The notes: a model not told the origin generated them from the sequence alone. A stretch of 64,000 bases of DNA from Micromonospora haikouensis (GCF_900091595.1 NZ_FMCW01000004.1:1-64000), one strand, 5' to 3'. Positions 45,376 through 54,272 are shown, numbered from the stretch's first letter. A program made the numbers and translations.

Positions 45376-46557
45376 ATGCGCGTGGGACCGAGTCAGGACG
45401 AGATCCGTCGGCAGAACCTCGGTGCCCTGCTGCGCTACGTGCACGTCCACGGCGCGACGACCCGCGCCGAGTTGACCACCACGCTCGGGCTCAACCGCAG
45501 CACCATCGGCGCGCTGACCGCCGACCTGGCCGGCGCCGGGCTGGTCAGCGAGGGCGCACCGAAGGAGACCGGCCGGGCCGGACGACCGTCGCTGGTCGTC
45601 CGGCCCGAGTCGGAACGGGTCTACGCGTACGCGTACAGCGTGGAGGTGGACCGGCTGCGGGCCGCACGGGTCGGCCTGGGCGGCGCGGTGCTCGATCGCC
45701 GGGAACTGGACCGGCCCCGCAACCTGGTGGCCGGGGAGGCCGCGCCCCTGCTGGCCGGCGCGGTCAAGGAGATGCACCAGTCGGTGCCCGCGGGCGCGGT
45801 CTGCGTCGGCGCCGGGGTCGCGGTCTGCGGCATGGTCCGCCGCGACGACGGCCTGGTCCGGCTCAGCCCGACCACCGGCTGGGTGGACGAGCCGATCGGC
45901 GCGGCGCTCGCCGCCGAGCTGGGCATCGACGTGCCGATCACCGTCGGCAACGTGGCCGACGTGGCGGCGTTCGCCGAGCACGCCCGGGGCGTCGCCGCCG
46001 GCTGCGACAACGTCATCTACCTGTACGGGGACGTCGGCGTCGGCGCGGGCATCATCGCCGGCGGCCGGCGGCTGACCGGGCACGGCGGGTACGGCGGCGA
46101 GGTCGGCCACATGGTGGTGGTGCGCGGCGGGGAGCCCTGCGAGTGCGGCTCCCGGGGCTGCTGGGAGACCGAGATCGGCGAGCACGGTCTGCTGCGGGCC
46201 GCCGGCCGGTCCGACGCCCGGGGGCCCGACGCGGTGCTGGCCGTCTTCGAGGCCGCCGACCGGGGCGACGCACGGGCCCAGACGGCGGTACGGCAGGCCG
46301 GGGACTGGCTCGGCTTCGGCGTGGCCAACCTGGTCAACATCTTCAACCCCGAGATGGTCATCTTCGGCGGCACGATGCGGGACCTCTACCTGGCCGCGGC
46401 GGCCCAGGTGCGCAGCCGGCTCAACTCGATGGGGCTCCCGGCCTGCCTGGAGCACGTGCGGCTGCGTACCCCGAAACTCGGCGACGACGCGGCGCTGATC
46501 GGCGCGGCCGAGCTGGCGTTCGAACGGCTCCTCGCCGACCCCCTCGACGCGGCCTGA
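45376..46557 (+). CDS. ROK-family transcriptional repressor
   Basis: A 393-residue regulator. The N-terminal winged helix (TTRAELTTTLGLNRSTIGAL) binds DNA. The ROK domain has the ATP/sugar fold with GVAVCGMVRRDDG, YGDVGVGAGIIAGGRRLTGH and the zinc-binding CECGSRGCWE signature. It is 26 bases after the permease and is presumably part of the operon, so it likely controls sugar uptake by releasing DNA when sugar is bound. The probable operator is at 41924-41942. Confidence 0.9.
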   Translation: MRVGPSQDEIRRQNLGALLRYVHVHGATTRAELTTTLGLNRSTIGALTADLAGAGLVSEGAPKETGRAGRPSLVVRPESERVYAYAYSVEVDRLRAARVGLGGAVLDRRELDRPRNLVAGEAAPLLAGAVKEMHQSVPAGAVCVGAGVAVCGMVRRDDGLVRLSPTTGWVDEPIGAALAAELGIDVPITVGNVADVAAFAEHARGVAAGCDNVIYLYGDVGVGAGIIAGGRRLTGHGGYGGEVGHMVVVRGGEPCECGSRGCWETEIGEHGLLRAAGRSDARGPDAVLAVFEAADRGDARAQTAVRQAGDWLGFGVANLVNIFNPEMVIFGGTMRDLYLAAAAQVRSRLNSMGLPACLEHVRLRTPKLGDDAALIGAAELAFERLLADPLDAA

Positions 46558-46613
46558 CCGCCCCGTTCCGCGCGGGGTGCCCCGGGCGGGCGCGGCTGCG
46601 TACGCTGTCCGGC

Positions 46614-46901
46614 GTGGACGTCGAGCTGCGCGCCTCCGACGACGACCGGCAGCGGGTGGTCGCCGACCTGCAACGACACGCCTCGGCGGGCCGGCTCACC
46701 CTGGACGAGTTCTCCGAGCGGGCCGCCGACGCCTGGTCCGCCCGCACCCTCGGCGACCTGGCCGCGGTGACCCGGGACCTGCCGGCCGACCCGGTCCTGT
46801 CCGCCTCGCCCGCGCACGGCCGGCGGGACCTGCTGGTCGTCTTCGCGGTCGCCGTCGCCACCCTGATCCTGCTCGGCCTGCTGATGGCCGCCACCCGTTG
46901 A
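46614..46901 (+). CDS. DUF1707 (SHOCT-like) membrane protein
   Basis: A 95-residue protein. Residues 1-55 are a DUF1707 domain (LRASDDDRQRVVADLQRHAS, DEFSERAADAWSARTLGDLA), and the C-terminus is one transmembrane helix (LLVVFAVAVATLILLGLLMA). The function of DUF1707 is not established. GTG 46614 is preceded by TACGCT ending 7 bases upstream, which fits a leaderless transcript. It stands between the sugar operon and the DUF4142 gene. Confidence 0.8.
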   Translation: MDVELRASDDDRQRVVADLQRHASAGRLTLDEFSERAADAWSARTLGDLAAVTRDLPADPVLSASPAHGRRDLLVVFAVAVATLILLGLLMAATR

Positions 46902-47131
46902 CCCGCTCCCGCCGCACCTGACCCGCCGCGCCCGCGCCCGCCCCCGCCGCCGCGCGCCCGCCGCCGGATTCACTCCGCCCGATTCCCCCCGCCTGATTTC
47001 GCGAGACGCTCTTCCGGGATTCGGATGAACTGATCGCGGCGGCGATCCGTACCAGTGACCGGAGGGGCGGCCCGGGAGACCCGGCCGCCCGGACGGACGC
47101 GTTCGGCCCGGACCGAGGAGGCACCGCACCC

Positions 47132-47875
47132 ATGGCACCGCTCAGATCCGCACGTCGCCGGCCAGGGCACCGGACCCACCGGATGGCGGCGCTGGTGGTC
47201 ACCTTCGTCGCCGCGCTCGGGGTGCTACCCGGCGTGGCCGTCGCCGCACCCGCCAACGCCCAGCTCAACGCCGCCGACATGACGCTGCTCGCCGGCGTAC
47301 GGCTGGCCGGCCTGTGGGAGATGCCGGCCGGCGAGATGGCCGCCGAGAAGGGCCAGTCGGCCCGGGTACGCGAGATCGGCGCGGAGATCTCCCGGCAGCA
47401 CGGGGTGCTGGACCAGCTCGTCGTGGACGCCGCCAACAAGCTCGGCGCGACCCTCCCGACGGACGCCACCGCCGAGCAGAAGGGGTGGCTCAAGGAGATG
47501 CAGGAGTCCACCGGCGCCCGGTTCGACCAGATCTTCGTGACCCGGCTCCGGGTGGCGCACGGCAAGATCTTCCCGGTCATCGGCGCGGTGCGCGCCAGCA
47601 CCCGGGACGCGACCGTCCGCAAGCTCGCCGACGAGGCGAACAGTTTCGTCGGAGACCACATGGCGATGCTGGAGAGCACCGGCCTGGTCCGCTGGGAGCA
47701 GCTCCCGCCCGCCGCCCTGCCGCCGGCGCAGAGCGACTCGCTGGTCGCGGCGGCAGCCGCGAACGTCGGCAGCGGCGGTCGGCTCGGCGTCAGCACGACG
47801 GTGGTGTGGCTGGTCTTCATCGCCGCGCTCGGCACCGGTGGCATCGCCACGTACCGCATCCTGCGCCGGAGTTGA
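47132..47875 (+). CDS. Exported DUF4142-family protein
   Basis: A 247-residue envelope protein. It has a signal sequence (MAALVVTFVAALGVLPGVAV, Ala-x-Ala site at about 40) and a DUF4142 ferritin-like helical domain (about 45-190). This includes DMTLLAGVRLAGLWEMPAGE, ISRQHGVLDQLVVDAANKLG and LRVAHGKIFPVIGAVRAS, with a DHMAMLE segment. A C-terminal hydrophobic helix (TTVVWLVFIAALGTGGIATY) and basic tail suggest membrane anchoring. GAGGAGG precedes the ATG by 11 bases. The function is unknown. Confidence 0.85.
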   Translation: MAPLRSARRRPGHRTHRMAALVVTFVAALGVLPGVAVAAPANAQLNAADMTLLAGVRLAGLWEMPAGEMAAEKGQSARVREIGAEISRQHGVLDQLVVDAANKLGATLPTDATAEQKGWLKEMQESTGARFDQIFVTRLRVAHGKIFPVIGAVRASTRDATVRKLADEANSFVGDHMAMLESTGLVRWEQLPPAALPPAQSDSLVAAAAANVGSGGRLGVSTTVVWLVFIAALGTGGIATYRILRRS

Positions 47876-47887
47876 CTGCTGCCTGGT

Positions 47888-47937
47888 TAGGAAGGGCCCC
47901 CTGTGCAACAGAAAGCGTTAACAGGGGGCCCTTCCTT
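47888..47937 (-). repeat. GC-rich palindromic repeat, copy 5
   Basis: On the minus strand it reads AAGGAAGGGCCCCCTGTTAA, then CGCTTTCTGTTGCACAGGGG and GCCCTTCCTAA. It sits between two converging genes, 12 bases past the DUF4142 stop and 14 bases past the stop of the gene at 47952. Its orientation matches the latter gene. Confidence 0.9.
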
Positions 47938-47951
47938 GCGCCCTTGCGCCG

Positions 47952-48206
47952 TCAGCGGTCGACCTCGGTGAAGTCCCACGCGTGCGGGGGGCGGGCCAGC
48001 AGCGTCGCGGGCGGGTCGGGCAGCGGCCGGGGGCTGCTGCGCCACTTCGAGATCACCACCACCCGGTGGTCGGTGGAGCTGAACACCTCGCTGGACACGT
48101 GCAGCGGGTCGTGCTCGACCTCCGGCAGCGCCGTGTCGCAGACCCAGGTGATCAGGTCGGCGAAGCCGTAGGGCTCCGCCCGCGCCTCCCACATCCGTAC
48201 GATCAC
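47952..48206 (-). CDS. Small conserved-looking hypothetical protein
   Basis: An 84-residue protein starting at GTG 48206 after GGGGAGTGAC. The sequence MIVRMWEARAEPYGFADLIT, then HVSSEVFSSTDHRVVVISKW, has the strand-helix-strand rhythm of dimeric alpha-beta barrel (monooxygenase-like) proteins. No catalytic residue is recognised, so this is a weak guess. It lies 25 bases beyond the tandem repeat downstream of tsaD and may be part of the same transcript. Confidence 0.6.
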   Translation of the reverse strand: MIVRMWEARAEPYGFADLITWVCDTALPEVEHDPLHVSSEVFSSTDHRVVVISKWRSSPRPLPDPPATLLARPPHAWDFTEVDR

Positions 48207-48230
48207 GTCGTCACTCCCCTCGCTCCTGTC

Positions 48231-48359
48231 GGGCCGCCGGCGGCGCTCCCGGGTCGGGCCGGGCCGCCGGCGGCGCTCCCCGGCCAGATCGGGCCGTCGG
48301 CGGCGTTCCCCGGCCGGATCGGGCCGTTGGCGGCGCTCCCCGGCCGGGTCGGGCCGTCA
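48231..48359. repeat. 30-bp tandem repeat, four units plus a partial
   Basis: Units of 30 bases, of the form GGGCCGCCGGCGGCGCTCCC followed by CGGCCAGATC, run at 48231, 48261, 48291 and 48321, with a partial GGGCCGTCA ending at 48359. The units differ by a few bases. The last partial unit contains the tsaD stop codon, so the array begins exactly at the gene end. Confidence 0.85.
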
Positions 48360-49403
48360 CACGCTGACCGTGGTCAGCGGCAGGGCCGAGTCGGCCGGCA
48401 GGTCCAGCCGGCTGGGCGCGACCCCCGCCGCGACCAGGTGCGAGCCCAGCGCGGCCACCATCGCCCCGTTGTCGGTGCACAGCTTCGGCCGGGGCACCCG
48501 CACCCGGATGCCGAGCTTCGCCGCCCGCTGCTCGGCCAGCACCCGCAGCCGCGAGTTCGCCGCCACTCCCCCGCCGATCACCAGCGTGTCCACCCCGTGG
48601 GCCTGGCACGCGGCCAGCGCCTTCGCGGTGAGCACGTCGCACACCGCCTCCTGGAAGGACGCGGCCACGTCGGCCACCGGCACCGGCTCGCCGGCCCGCT
48701 GGCGGGCCTCCACCCAGCGGGCCACGGCCGTCTTCAGGCCGGAGAACGAGAAGTCGTAGCGGTGGGCGGCGAGGTCCTTCGCGGCGGTGAGGCCGCGCGG
48801 GAAGCCGATCGCGGCCGGGTCACCGGCGGCGGCCTCCCGGTCGACGTACGGGCCGCCGGGGAACGGCAGGCCGAGCAGCCGGGCCACCTTGTCGAACGCC
48901 TCACCGGCGGCGTCGTCGATCGTCGCGCCGAGCGGGGTCACGCCCCGGGCCAGGTCGTCGACGAGCAGCAGGGACGAGTGCCCGCCGGAGACCAGCAGGG
49001 CGATCGCCGGCTCGGGCAGCGGCCCGTGCTCCAGAGTGTCCACGGCGACGTGCGCGGCGAGGTGGTTCACCCCGTACACCGGCTTCTCGGCGGCCAGCGC
49101 GTAGCCCTTCGCGGCGGCCACGCCGACCAGCAGCGCGCCGGCCAGCCCCGGGCCGGCCGTCACCGCGATGGCGTCGATGTCGGCGATGGTCACCCCCGCC
49201 TCGGCCAGCGCCCGGTCCATGGTGGGCACGATGGCCTCCAGGTGGGCGCGGCTGGCCACCTCGGGCACCACCCCGCCGAACCGGGCGTGCTCGGCGACGC
49301 TGGAGGCCAGCGCGTCCGCGAGCAGGGTGTGCCCGCGCACGATGCCGATGCCGGTCTCGTCGCAGGAGGTCTCGATGCCGAGGATGAGCGGTGCGTCGGC
49401 CAT
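48357..49403 (-). CDS. tsaD: tRNA N6-adenosine threonylcarbamoyltransferase TsaD
   Basis: A 348-residue enzyme transferring threonylcarbamoyl to A37 of ANN-decoding tRNAs. It shows [17 protein letters not shown], the iron-binding [10 protein letters not shown] histidines, [33 protein letters not shown] and [13 protein letters not shown]. The length is standard. It begins 6 bases after the rimI stop with GAGGAG upstream and works with TsaB and TsaE encoded nearby. TsaC, which makes the intermediate, is not in the window. Confidence 0.96.
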   Translation of the reverse strand: MADAPLILGIETSCDETGIGIVRGHTLLADALASSVAEHARFGGVVPEVASRAHLEAIVPTMDRALAEAGVTIADIDAIAVTAGPGLAGALLVGVAAAKGYALAAEKPVYGVNHLAAHVAVDTLEHGPLPEPAIALLVSGGHSSLLLVDDLARGVTPLGATIDDAAGEAFDKVARLLGLPFPGGPYVDREAAAGDPAAIGFPRGLTAAKDLAAHRYDFSFSGLKTAVARWVEARQRAGEPVPVADVAASFQEAVCDVLTAKALAACQAHGVDTLVIGGGVAANSRLRVLAEQRAAKLGIRVRVPRPKLCTDNGAMVAALGSHLVAAGVAPSRLDLPADSALPLTTVSV

Positions 49404-49409
49404 GGCTCC

Positions 49410-49889
49410 TCAGTCCTGGTCGCGCCGCATGACCAGCGCGTCGGTGTTGCTGGGTTGGTAGTAGCCGCGGCGGACGCCGATCGGCTCGAAGCCGTACGTC
49501 GCGTAGAGCCGCTGGGCGGGGCCGTTGTCCGCCGCCACCTCCAGCAGCGTGCTGCGTACGCCCCGGCGGGCCGCCTCGGCGAGCAGCGCCTCCAGCAGCG
49601 CCCGGCCCACCCCGCGCCGCTGGGCGTCCCGGGCGACGGCGATGTTCTGCACCCATGCCTCGTCCGGGGCGGCGACGGCGAGCCCGGCGTAGCCGAGCAC
49701 CCGCTCCCCGTCGGCCGGGGTGGCGACCAGATAGAAGTGGCCGTTGGCCAACTCGTTCCAGAACATCGCCGGCGACCACCGCTCGGCCCCGAACAGGTCC
49801 GCCTCGATCGGCAGCACCTCGTCGACGTGCCACCAGCGGAACCGGCCCAGCCGGATCCCGTCCGGGCCGGGCCGCTCGGGCCCGCTCAC
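49410..49889 (-). CDS. rimI: RimI-type ribosomal protein N-acetyltransferase
   Basis: A 159-residue GNAT enzyme that acetylates the N-terminus of a ribosomal protein. It has FRWWHVDEVLPIEADLFGAE, WVQNIAVARDAQRRGVGRAL (acetyl-CoA binding), VAADNGPAQRLYATYGFEPI and RRGYYQPSNTDALVM. It starts at GTG 49889 and lies between tsaB and tsaD, its usual place in actinobacteria. Short repeated CTCACGGCAGG blocks occur in the gap upstream. Confidence 0.92.
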   Translation of the reverse strand: MSGPERPGPDGIRLGRFRWWHVDEVLPIEADLFGAERWSPAMFWNELANGHFYLVATPADGERVLGYAGLAVAAPDEAWVQNIAVARDAQRRGVGRALLEALLAEAARRGVRSTLLEVAADNGPAQRLYATYGFEPIGVRRGYYQPSNTDALVMRRDQD

Positions 49890-49947
49890 GGCAGGCGCTC
49901 CCGCCGGCTCACAGCAGGCGCTCCTGTCCGCCCGGCCTCCCGCCCGC

Positions 49948-50625
49948 TCACGGCAGGACCGACTTGCGGGCGGTGGCGGCCACGGCGTCGGGGCGGCGCA
50001 GGTACAGCGGGGTGAGCGGCTCGCCGGGCGCGCCGGCCCGGATCCGCTCGGCCGCCAGCAGGACCAGCGCGGTCGGGTCCGGGTAGCGGGGTTCGTCGCG
50101 CAGCGGCAGGCCGAGCACGTCGGCGTACCGGTGTGCGCCGTCGCCGACGGCAGCGGTGACCCCCAGATCGCGGGCGCGCTGCGCGGCGACCGCCGGGGCG
50201 TCGACGTCGGGGCCGGCGATCCGCTGGCCCGCGCCGTCGTACACCGCCCAGTAGACCTCGCGGCGGCGGGCGTCGCTGGCCGCCAGGACCGGCTCGCCGG
50301 CCGCCACCGGGTGGCCGATCCCGTCCAGCGAGCAGACGCCGTACGCCGCGACGCCGAGCACCTGGGCCATGGTGGCGGCGGTGACCAGCCCCACCCGCAG
50401 CCCGGTGAACGGGCCGGGGCCGAGGCCGGCGACGATCGCGGTCAGGTCGGTCGGGCGGGCGTCGACCTGGGCGAGGACGGCGTGCACCTGTGGGGCGAGC
50501 AGCTCGCCGTGCGCGCGGGCGTCGACGGTGCGCCGCTGGGCGCGCGGCGTCACGCCGTCCGCCGTGACCTCCACCAGCGCCGCGGTCACCGCAGGGGTCG
50601 AGGAGTCCACCACCAGTACGAGCAC
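49948..50625 (-). CDS. tsaB: TsaB, threonylcarbamoyl-adenosine synthesis partner
   Basis: A 225-residue inactive-kinase-fold partner of TsaD. Its features are VLVVDSSTPAVTAALVE, THGELLAP-like ARAHGELLAPQVHAVL and IVAGLGPGPFTGLRVGLVTA, with DARRREVYWAVYD. The preferred start is GTG 50625, because TAGGGT on the minus strand ends 7 bases before it, predicting a leaderless transcript that carries tsaB-rimI-tsaD. Other valine codons nearby are possible starts. Confidence 0.92.
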   Translation of the reverse strand: MLVLVVDSSTPAVTAALVEVTADGVTPRAQRRTVDARAHGELLAPQVHAVLAQVDARPTDLTAIVAGLGPGPFTGLRVGLVTAATMAQVLGVAAYGVCSLDGIGHPVAAGEPVLAASDARRREVYWAVYDGAGQRIAGPDVDAPAVAAQRARDLGVTAAVGDGAHRYADVLGLPLRDEPRYPDPTALVLLAAERIRAGAPGEPLTPLYLRRPDAVAATARKSVLP

Positions 50626-50741
50626 GAACGCAACCCTAACCGCCCGCCCACCGCCCCTCCCGCACCCCCACGCCGCGCCCCGTCCTGGCAGGGCCGATCT
50701 CGACGATGGCGCGAACCTCCTGATCGACAGGCGGGGCGGAG

Positions 50742-51602
50742 TCAGCTGGGGGTGCGCAGGACCCGGAGGAAGGGGAACAGGAGCCAGGGGCGGCGGCCCC
50801 GGATCGAGACGCCGCCGGTGAGGGCGGTGCGGACGCGGCTCACGCGGCCGAACAGCATCAGGTTGAGCGCCGCCGGGTCGAACCGCACCCGCACGTCCGG
50901 GCGGGCGCCCGGCGCGGCGATCGACACCAGCCCCCGGTGCAGGACGAGGGTGACGTCGGCGCAGTACGCCGAACGGAACTCCACCGTGATCGGGCGTTCC
51001 CGGGGCGGCTCGTCGTTGTCGAGCAGCCGCCCGTAGCCGGCACGGACCACCCCGAGGAGGAACACCTCGAAGAACAGCACGGCCTCCCGGCCGGGCATCT
51101 CCCACGGCCGGCCGGTGGCGCGGGCGATGTCCCACCCGTGCACGAGCAGCTCGTTGACGAGGTGGCCGAAGAGGCCGGCGAGCGGGGCGCGGGCGTCGCC
51201 GAACCAGGGCAGCAACTCGTCGGGGCCGCGGTCGGCGGCGATCGAGAGGATCTTCGCCACGTCGGCGCGGAACTGCGCCAGCAGCGGCGCGGGATCGCGC
51301 TCCGTCAGGTGGGCCAGGACCAGGTCGTTGACGCCCTCGATGGTGTCCACGGTGACCGTCGGCAGCCGGGCGTCGAGACCCGGGATCGGCAGCGGCGGGT
51401 GCTCCGGGTCGAGCTTCGTCGCATACCACCAGGCGACCGAGACCAGGTGGACGACGGTGTCGGCGACCGACCAGTGCGCGGTCACCATGGTCTGCGGCCG
51501 GTCGACCGACTCGACGAGCCGGGCGAACCGGTCGGTGGCCGCCGCCAGCGCCTCCTGGGCCGCGCGCCACTGCTGCGGGTTGACCGTCGCCGTAGCCGCC
51601 AC
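50742..51602 (-). CDS. Maleylpyruvate isomerase N-domain (mycothiol-dependent, DinB-like) protein
   Basis: A 286-residue protein. The N-terminal MDMPI_N helical bundle (about 10-165) has the metal-binding histidines in AHWSVADTVVHLVSVAWWYA and GHLVNELLVHGWDIARATGR. The C-terminal part (about 205-280) resembles an SCP2-like domain. Such proteins use mycothiol as a cofactor for isomerisation or conjugation; the actual substrate is unknown. GTG 51602 follows GGAGG. It is flanked by a hairpin on its upstream side. Confidence 0.85.
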   Translation of the reverse strand: MAATATVNPQQWRAAQEALAAATDRFARLVESVDRPQTMVTAHWSVADTVVHLVSVAWWYATKLDPEHPPLPIPGLDARLPTVTVDTIEGVNDLVLAHLTERDPAPLLAQFRADVAKILSIAADRGPDELLPWFGDARAPLAGLFGHLVNELLVHGWDIARATGRPWEMPGREAVLFFEVFLLGVVRAGYGRLLDNDEPPRERPITVEFRSAYCADVTLVLHRGLVSIAAPGARPDVRVRFDPAALNLMLFGRVSRVRTALTGGVSIRGRRPWLLFPFLRVLRTPS

Positions 51603-51667
51603 GTGCCGCCTCCGATCCGTGGAGCCGCCGGGATACCGGGATGCCGACAGTCTAAATCAGACGGTGA

Positions 51668-51705
51668 TCGCCCGGTCACTCCGAAAGTGCGGTGTGACCG
51701 GGCGA
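51668..51705 (-). terminator. Hairpin between ung and the MDMPI gene
   Basis: TCGCCCGGTCAC (51668-51679) and GTGACCGGGCGA (51694-51705) form a 12-base perfect stem with a 14-base loop. It lies 128 bases past the ung stop and upstream of the MDMPI gene, in the spacer where ung transcription should end. Confidence 0.55.
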
Positions 51706-51833
51706 CGCGACCCACGCGCCGGGCAGCCCTCCCCGCCGGGCGGTCCACCCGGCGGTCCACCCGGCGATCCGCCGGGCCGGGCGGTCCATCTGCGGCCTGC
51801 CCGGCGGCCCGCCCGGCCGGCGGTGGAGCCCGC

Positions 51834-52535
51834 TCAGCCCGCCGAACGCTCCCAGTCGATGGTCGGCAGGCCCGCGTCGGCGAGGGCCTTGTTGGTCGCG
51901 CTGAACGGGCGGCTGCCGAGGAACCCGCGCGGGTTCATCGGGCTCGGGTGACCGGCCTCCAGCACCACGTGCTGCGGGTTGGTGACCAGCGCCGCCTTCT
52001 TGCGGGCGTACCCGCCCCAGAGCAGGAAGACGACCCGCTGGTCGAGGGCGTCGAGGGCGCGGATCGTCGCGTCGGTGAACTCCTCCCACCCCTTGTTGGC
52101 GTGCGAGCCGGGGGTGGCCTGCCGGACCGTCAGCACCGAGTTGAGCAGCAGCACCCCCTGCGCGGCCCAGCCGTCGAGGTTGCCGCTGCGCGGCTTCGCC
52201 ACCCCCAGGTCCTCGGTCAGCTCCTTGAAGACGTTGCGCAGCGACGGCGGGACGGAGACTCCCTCGTGGACGCTGAAGCTCAGCCCGTGCGCCTGCCCCG
52301 CCTTGTGGTACGGGTCCTGCCCGAGGATCAGCACCCGGGTCTGACCCGGCCCGCACAACCGGTACGCGGAGAACAGATCCTCGACCGGCGGGAAGACGGT
52401 CTGGGTGGCGTACTCCCCGGCGACGAACTCGGCCAGCGCGGCCGTGCGGGCCGGGTCGAGGTGCGGGGTGAGCAGGGCGCGCCACTCCTCGGGCAGCAGG
52501 GAGAGCAGGTCGAGGGTGGGGGCGTCGTGGGGCAT
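51834..52535 (-). CDS. ung: Uracil-DNA glycosylase, family 1
   Basis: A 233-residue repair enzyme that removes uracil from DNA. The water-activating loop GQDPYHKAGQAHGLSFSV is intact. It also has VLLLNSVLTVRQATPGSHAN, VVFLLWGGYARKK and the DNA-binding loop GHPSPMNPRGFLGSRPFS. The length is normal. ATG 52535 is 6 bases after AAAGG; a TTG two codons upstream is unlikely. The gene sits between the tsaE operon and the MDMPI gene, on the same strand. Confidence 0.95.
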   Translation of the reverse strand: MPHDAPTLDLLSLLPEEWRALLTPHLDPARTAALAEFVAGEYATQTVFPPVEDLFSAYRLCGPGQTRVLILGQDPYHKAGQAHGLSFSVHEGVSVPPSLRNVFKELTEDLGVAKPRSGNLDGWAAQGVLLLNSVLTVRQATPGSHANKGWEEFTDATIRALDALDQRVVFLLWGGYARKKAALVTNPQHVVLEAGHPSPMNPRGFLGSRPFSATNKALADAGLPTIDWERSAG

Positions 52536-52671
52536 CGGCAACCTTTCGCAGTCGGTCGGCCCCCTTCCTACCAGCCCGGTCCGACACCCCCGCGCGGGGC
52601 GGGCCGACGGCGGGCACGGAAGCCTCGGGCCGACGAAAGCCCACGGAATGCCTCGGGCCGACGGCGTCCGG

Positions 52672-53178
52672 TCAGGCGAGGGCGGCCAGCCTCGCCGCCC
52701 AGTCGCCGCCGACCGGCTCCAGCTCGACCAGCCGGGTGTCGTCGTCGCGCCTGTCGATCCGGACCCGCAGGTGTGCGTCGACCAACTGCTCGACCAGCCC
52801 CTCGCCCCACTCGACGACGGTGACCGAGTCGTCGACCGACGCGTCCAGGTCGAGGTCGTCGATCTCGGCGCGCGGGTCGGCCGCGTCCCCGAGCCGGTAC
52901 GCGTCGGCGTGCACCAGCGCGACGCCCCGGCCCCGTACCGGATCGGGCCGGTGCACCCGGGCGATCACGAAGGTCGGCGAGGTGATGTCGCCGAGCACGC
53001 CGAGGCCCGCGCCGATGCCCTGGGTCAACGCGGTCTTGCCGGCACCGAGTGGACCGGTGAGCAGCAGCAGGTCACCGGCGTGCAGCACCCCGGCGAGCCG
53101 GCGGCCGAACGCGTGGGTGTCCGCCACCGTCGGCAGCGTCACGCGCACACCGGCACCGGCCGCGTCGGCTCGGCTCAC
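52672..53178 (-). CDS. tsaE: TsaE, ATPase of threonylcarbamoyl-adenosine synthesis
   Basis: A 168-residue small ATPase that drives cycling of TsaB-TsaD. The P-loop is LTGPLGAGKTALTQGIGAGL, followed by ITSPTFVIARVH, a HADAYRLGDA segment and VEWGEGLVEQL. GTG 53178 overlaps the hydrolase stop as GTGA, which supports this start; later GTG codons (53148, 53142) are alternatives. It is the last gene of the nnr-alr-hydrolase-tsaE operon. Confidence 0.92.
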   Translation of the reverse strand: MSRADAAGAGVRVTLPTVADTHAFGRRLAGVLHAGDLLLLTGPLGAGKTALTQGIGAGLGVLGDITSPTFVIARVHRPDPVRGRGVALVHADAYRLGDAADPRAEIDDLDLDASVDDSVTVVEWGEGLVEQLVDAHLRVRIDRRDDDTRLVELEPVGGDWAARLAALA

Positions 53179-54272
53179 AGCCCCTCCAGGAAGCGGGCCA
53201 GGGCTCCGTTGACCTCGTCGGCGTGCTCCAGCATCACCACGTGCCCGCTGTCGTGGATCTTGAGGTATTCGGCGTGCGGCAGCCGCCGGACGATCTCCTC
53301 CGAGTGGGTCACGGGGGTGATCATGTCCTTGTCGCCGACCACCACCAGCACCGGGGTGCCGGCCAACGCGGCCAGCGCCGGATATCGGGAGTGGGTGGCC
53401 AGCGTGCGCAGGTAGCGGGTGACCGTGTCGGCCGACGTGCGGGAGTTCATCAGCTCGACGTACGACACGAGGGCCGGGCTGGGCTTCGGGGTGCCGAAGC
53501 CGTACTTGCGGGTGAGCAGCCACGCCACGTTGGACGTCGACTTGCGCGCGGCGTCGATCGCCGGCCCGCCGTAGCGGGTGGCGTTGCTCACCATGTAGAG
53601 CACCGGCGCGCCGACCCGGCCGAGCAGTGCCGGGGCGACGAGCTTCGTCTCGGCCAGCAGCCCGCCCGAGGTGGCCATCAGCACCGTGCCGACCACCCGG
53701 TCGCCGAACAGCTCCGGGTAGAGCTCGGCGAACGCCATGATGGTCATGCCGCCCATCGAGTGGCCGACGAGCACGAGCGGGCCCTCCGGGGCGGTCCGGT
53801 CGATGACCCGACGCAGCGTGCGGCCGAGCGCGGCGAGATCGTATTCGCCGGTCTCCAGCCGCCCCGACCGGCCGTGCCCCGGCTGGTCGTACGCGACGAT
53901 GCGGTGCTCGCCCCGCTCGGCGAGCATCTTGCGCTGGAAGTGGAACGTGCCCATGTCCAGGCAGAAGCCGTGCACCAGCACCACCGTCGGGTGCCCGGGG
54001 ACGGGCCGGGTCGGCTCCACCACTTCGACGTGGATGTCGGTGCCGTCGGGCAGCTCCAGCCGGAACGCCTCGTCGTAGCGCTGCTGGCCGAAGACCTCGT
54101 CGGCGTACGGGTCGGCGGGATCCGCCTTGAGCCGACGGACCAGGGCGCGCTCGCTCACCACGCCCGCCGCGAGCCCGGCGGCGGCCACCCCGACGGCCGC
54201 TCCGACGACCCCGGCCACCCGGCCGGCGGCGGTGCGGGGCCGGGGGATGCGGAAGCCCCTGCGCTCGCTCAC
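53175..54272 (-). CDS. Alpha/beta-hydrolase, membrane-anchored
   Basis: A 365-residue hydrolase. An N-terminal Ala/Gly/Val helix (about 18-40) may anchor it to the membrane. The alpha/beta-hydrolase fold has VLVHGFCLDMGTFHFQR (oxyanion region), the nucleophile elbow LVGHSMGGMTIMA, an Asp in VVGDKDMITP and the His in HDSGHVVMLE. The substrate is unknown; the lipase/esterase class is likely. Its GTG start overlaps the alr stop, and its stop overlaps the tsaE start, so it is tightly coupled on both sides. This order (alr, hydrolase, tsaE) is common in actinobacteria. Confidence 0.88.
   Translation of the reverse strand: MSERRGFRIPRPRTAAGRVAGVVGAAVGVAAAGLAAGVVSERALVRRLKADPADPYADEVFGQQRYDEAFRLELPDGTDIHVEVVEPTRPVPGHPTVVLVHGFCLDMGTFHFQRKMLAERGEHRIVAYDQPGHGRSGRLETGEYDLAALGRTLRRVIDRTAPEGPLVLVGHSMGGMTIMAFAELYPELFGDRVVGTVLMATSGGLLAETKLVAPALLGRVGAPVLYMVSNATRYGGPAIDAARKSTSNVAWLLTRKYGFGTPKPSPALVSYVELMNSRTSADTVTRYLRTLATHSRYPALAALAGTPVLVVVGDKDMITPVTHSEEIVRRLPHAEYLKIHDSGHVVMLEHADEVNGALARFLEGL

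Noticed and set aside
48231..48359. The tandem array as a CRISPR array
   Set aside because: Units are directly adjacent with no unique spacers, and no cas gene is present anywhere in the window.
48211..48642. A minus-strand frame over the 30-bp tandem repeat and part of tsaD
   Set aside because: It is out of frame with tsaD, and its apparent peptide repeats only reflect the DNA tandem array.
49889..49947. Repeated CTCACGGCAGG blocks between rimI and tsaB as a mobile element
   Set aside because: They are only three short, imperfect copies in a 58-base gap, best seen as local slippage.
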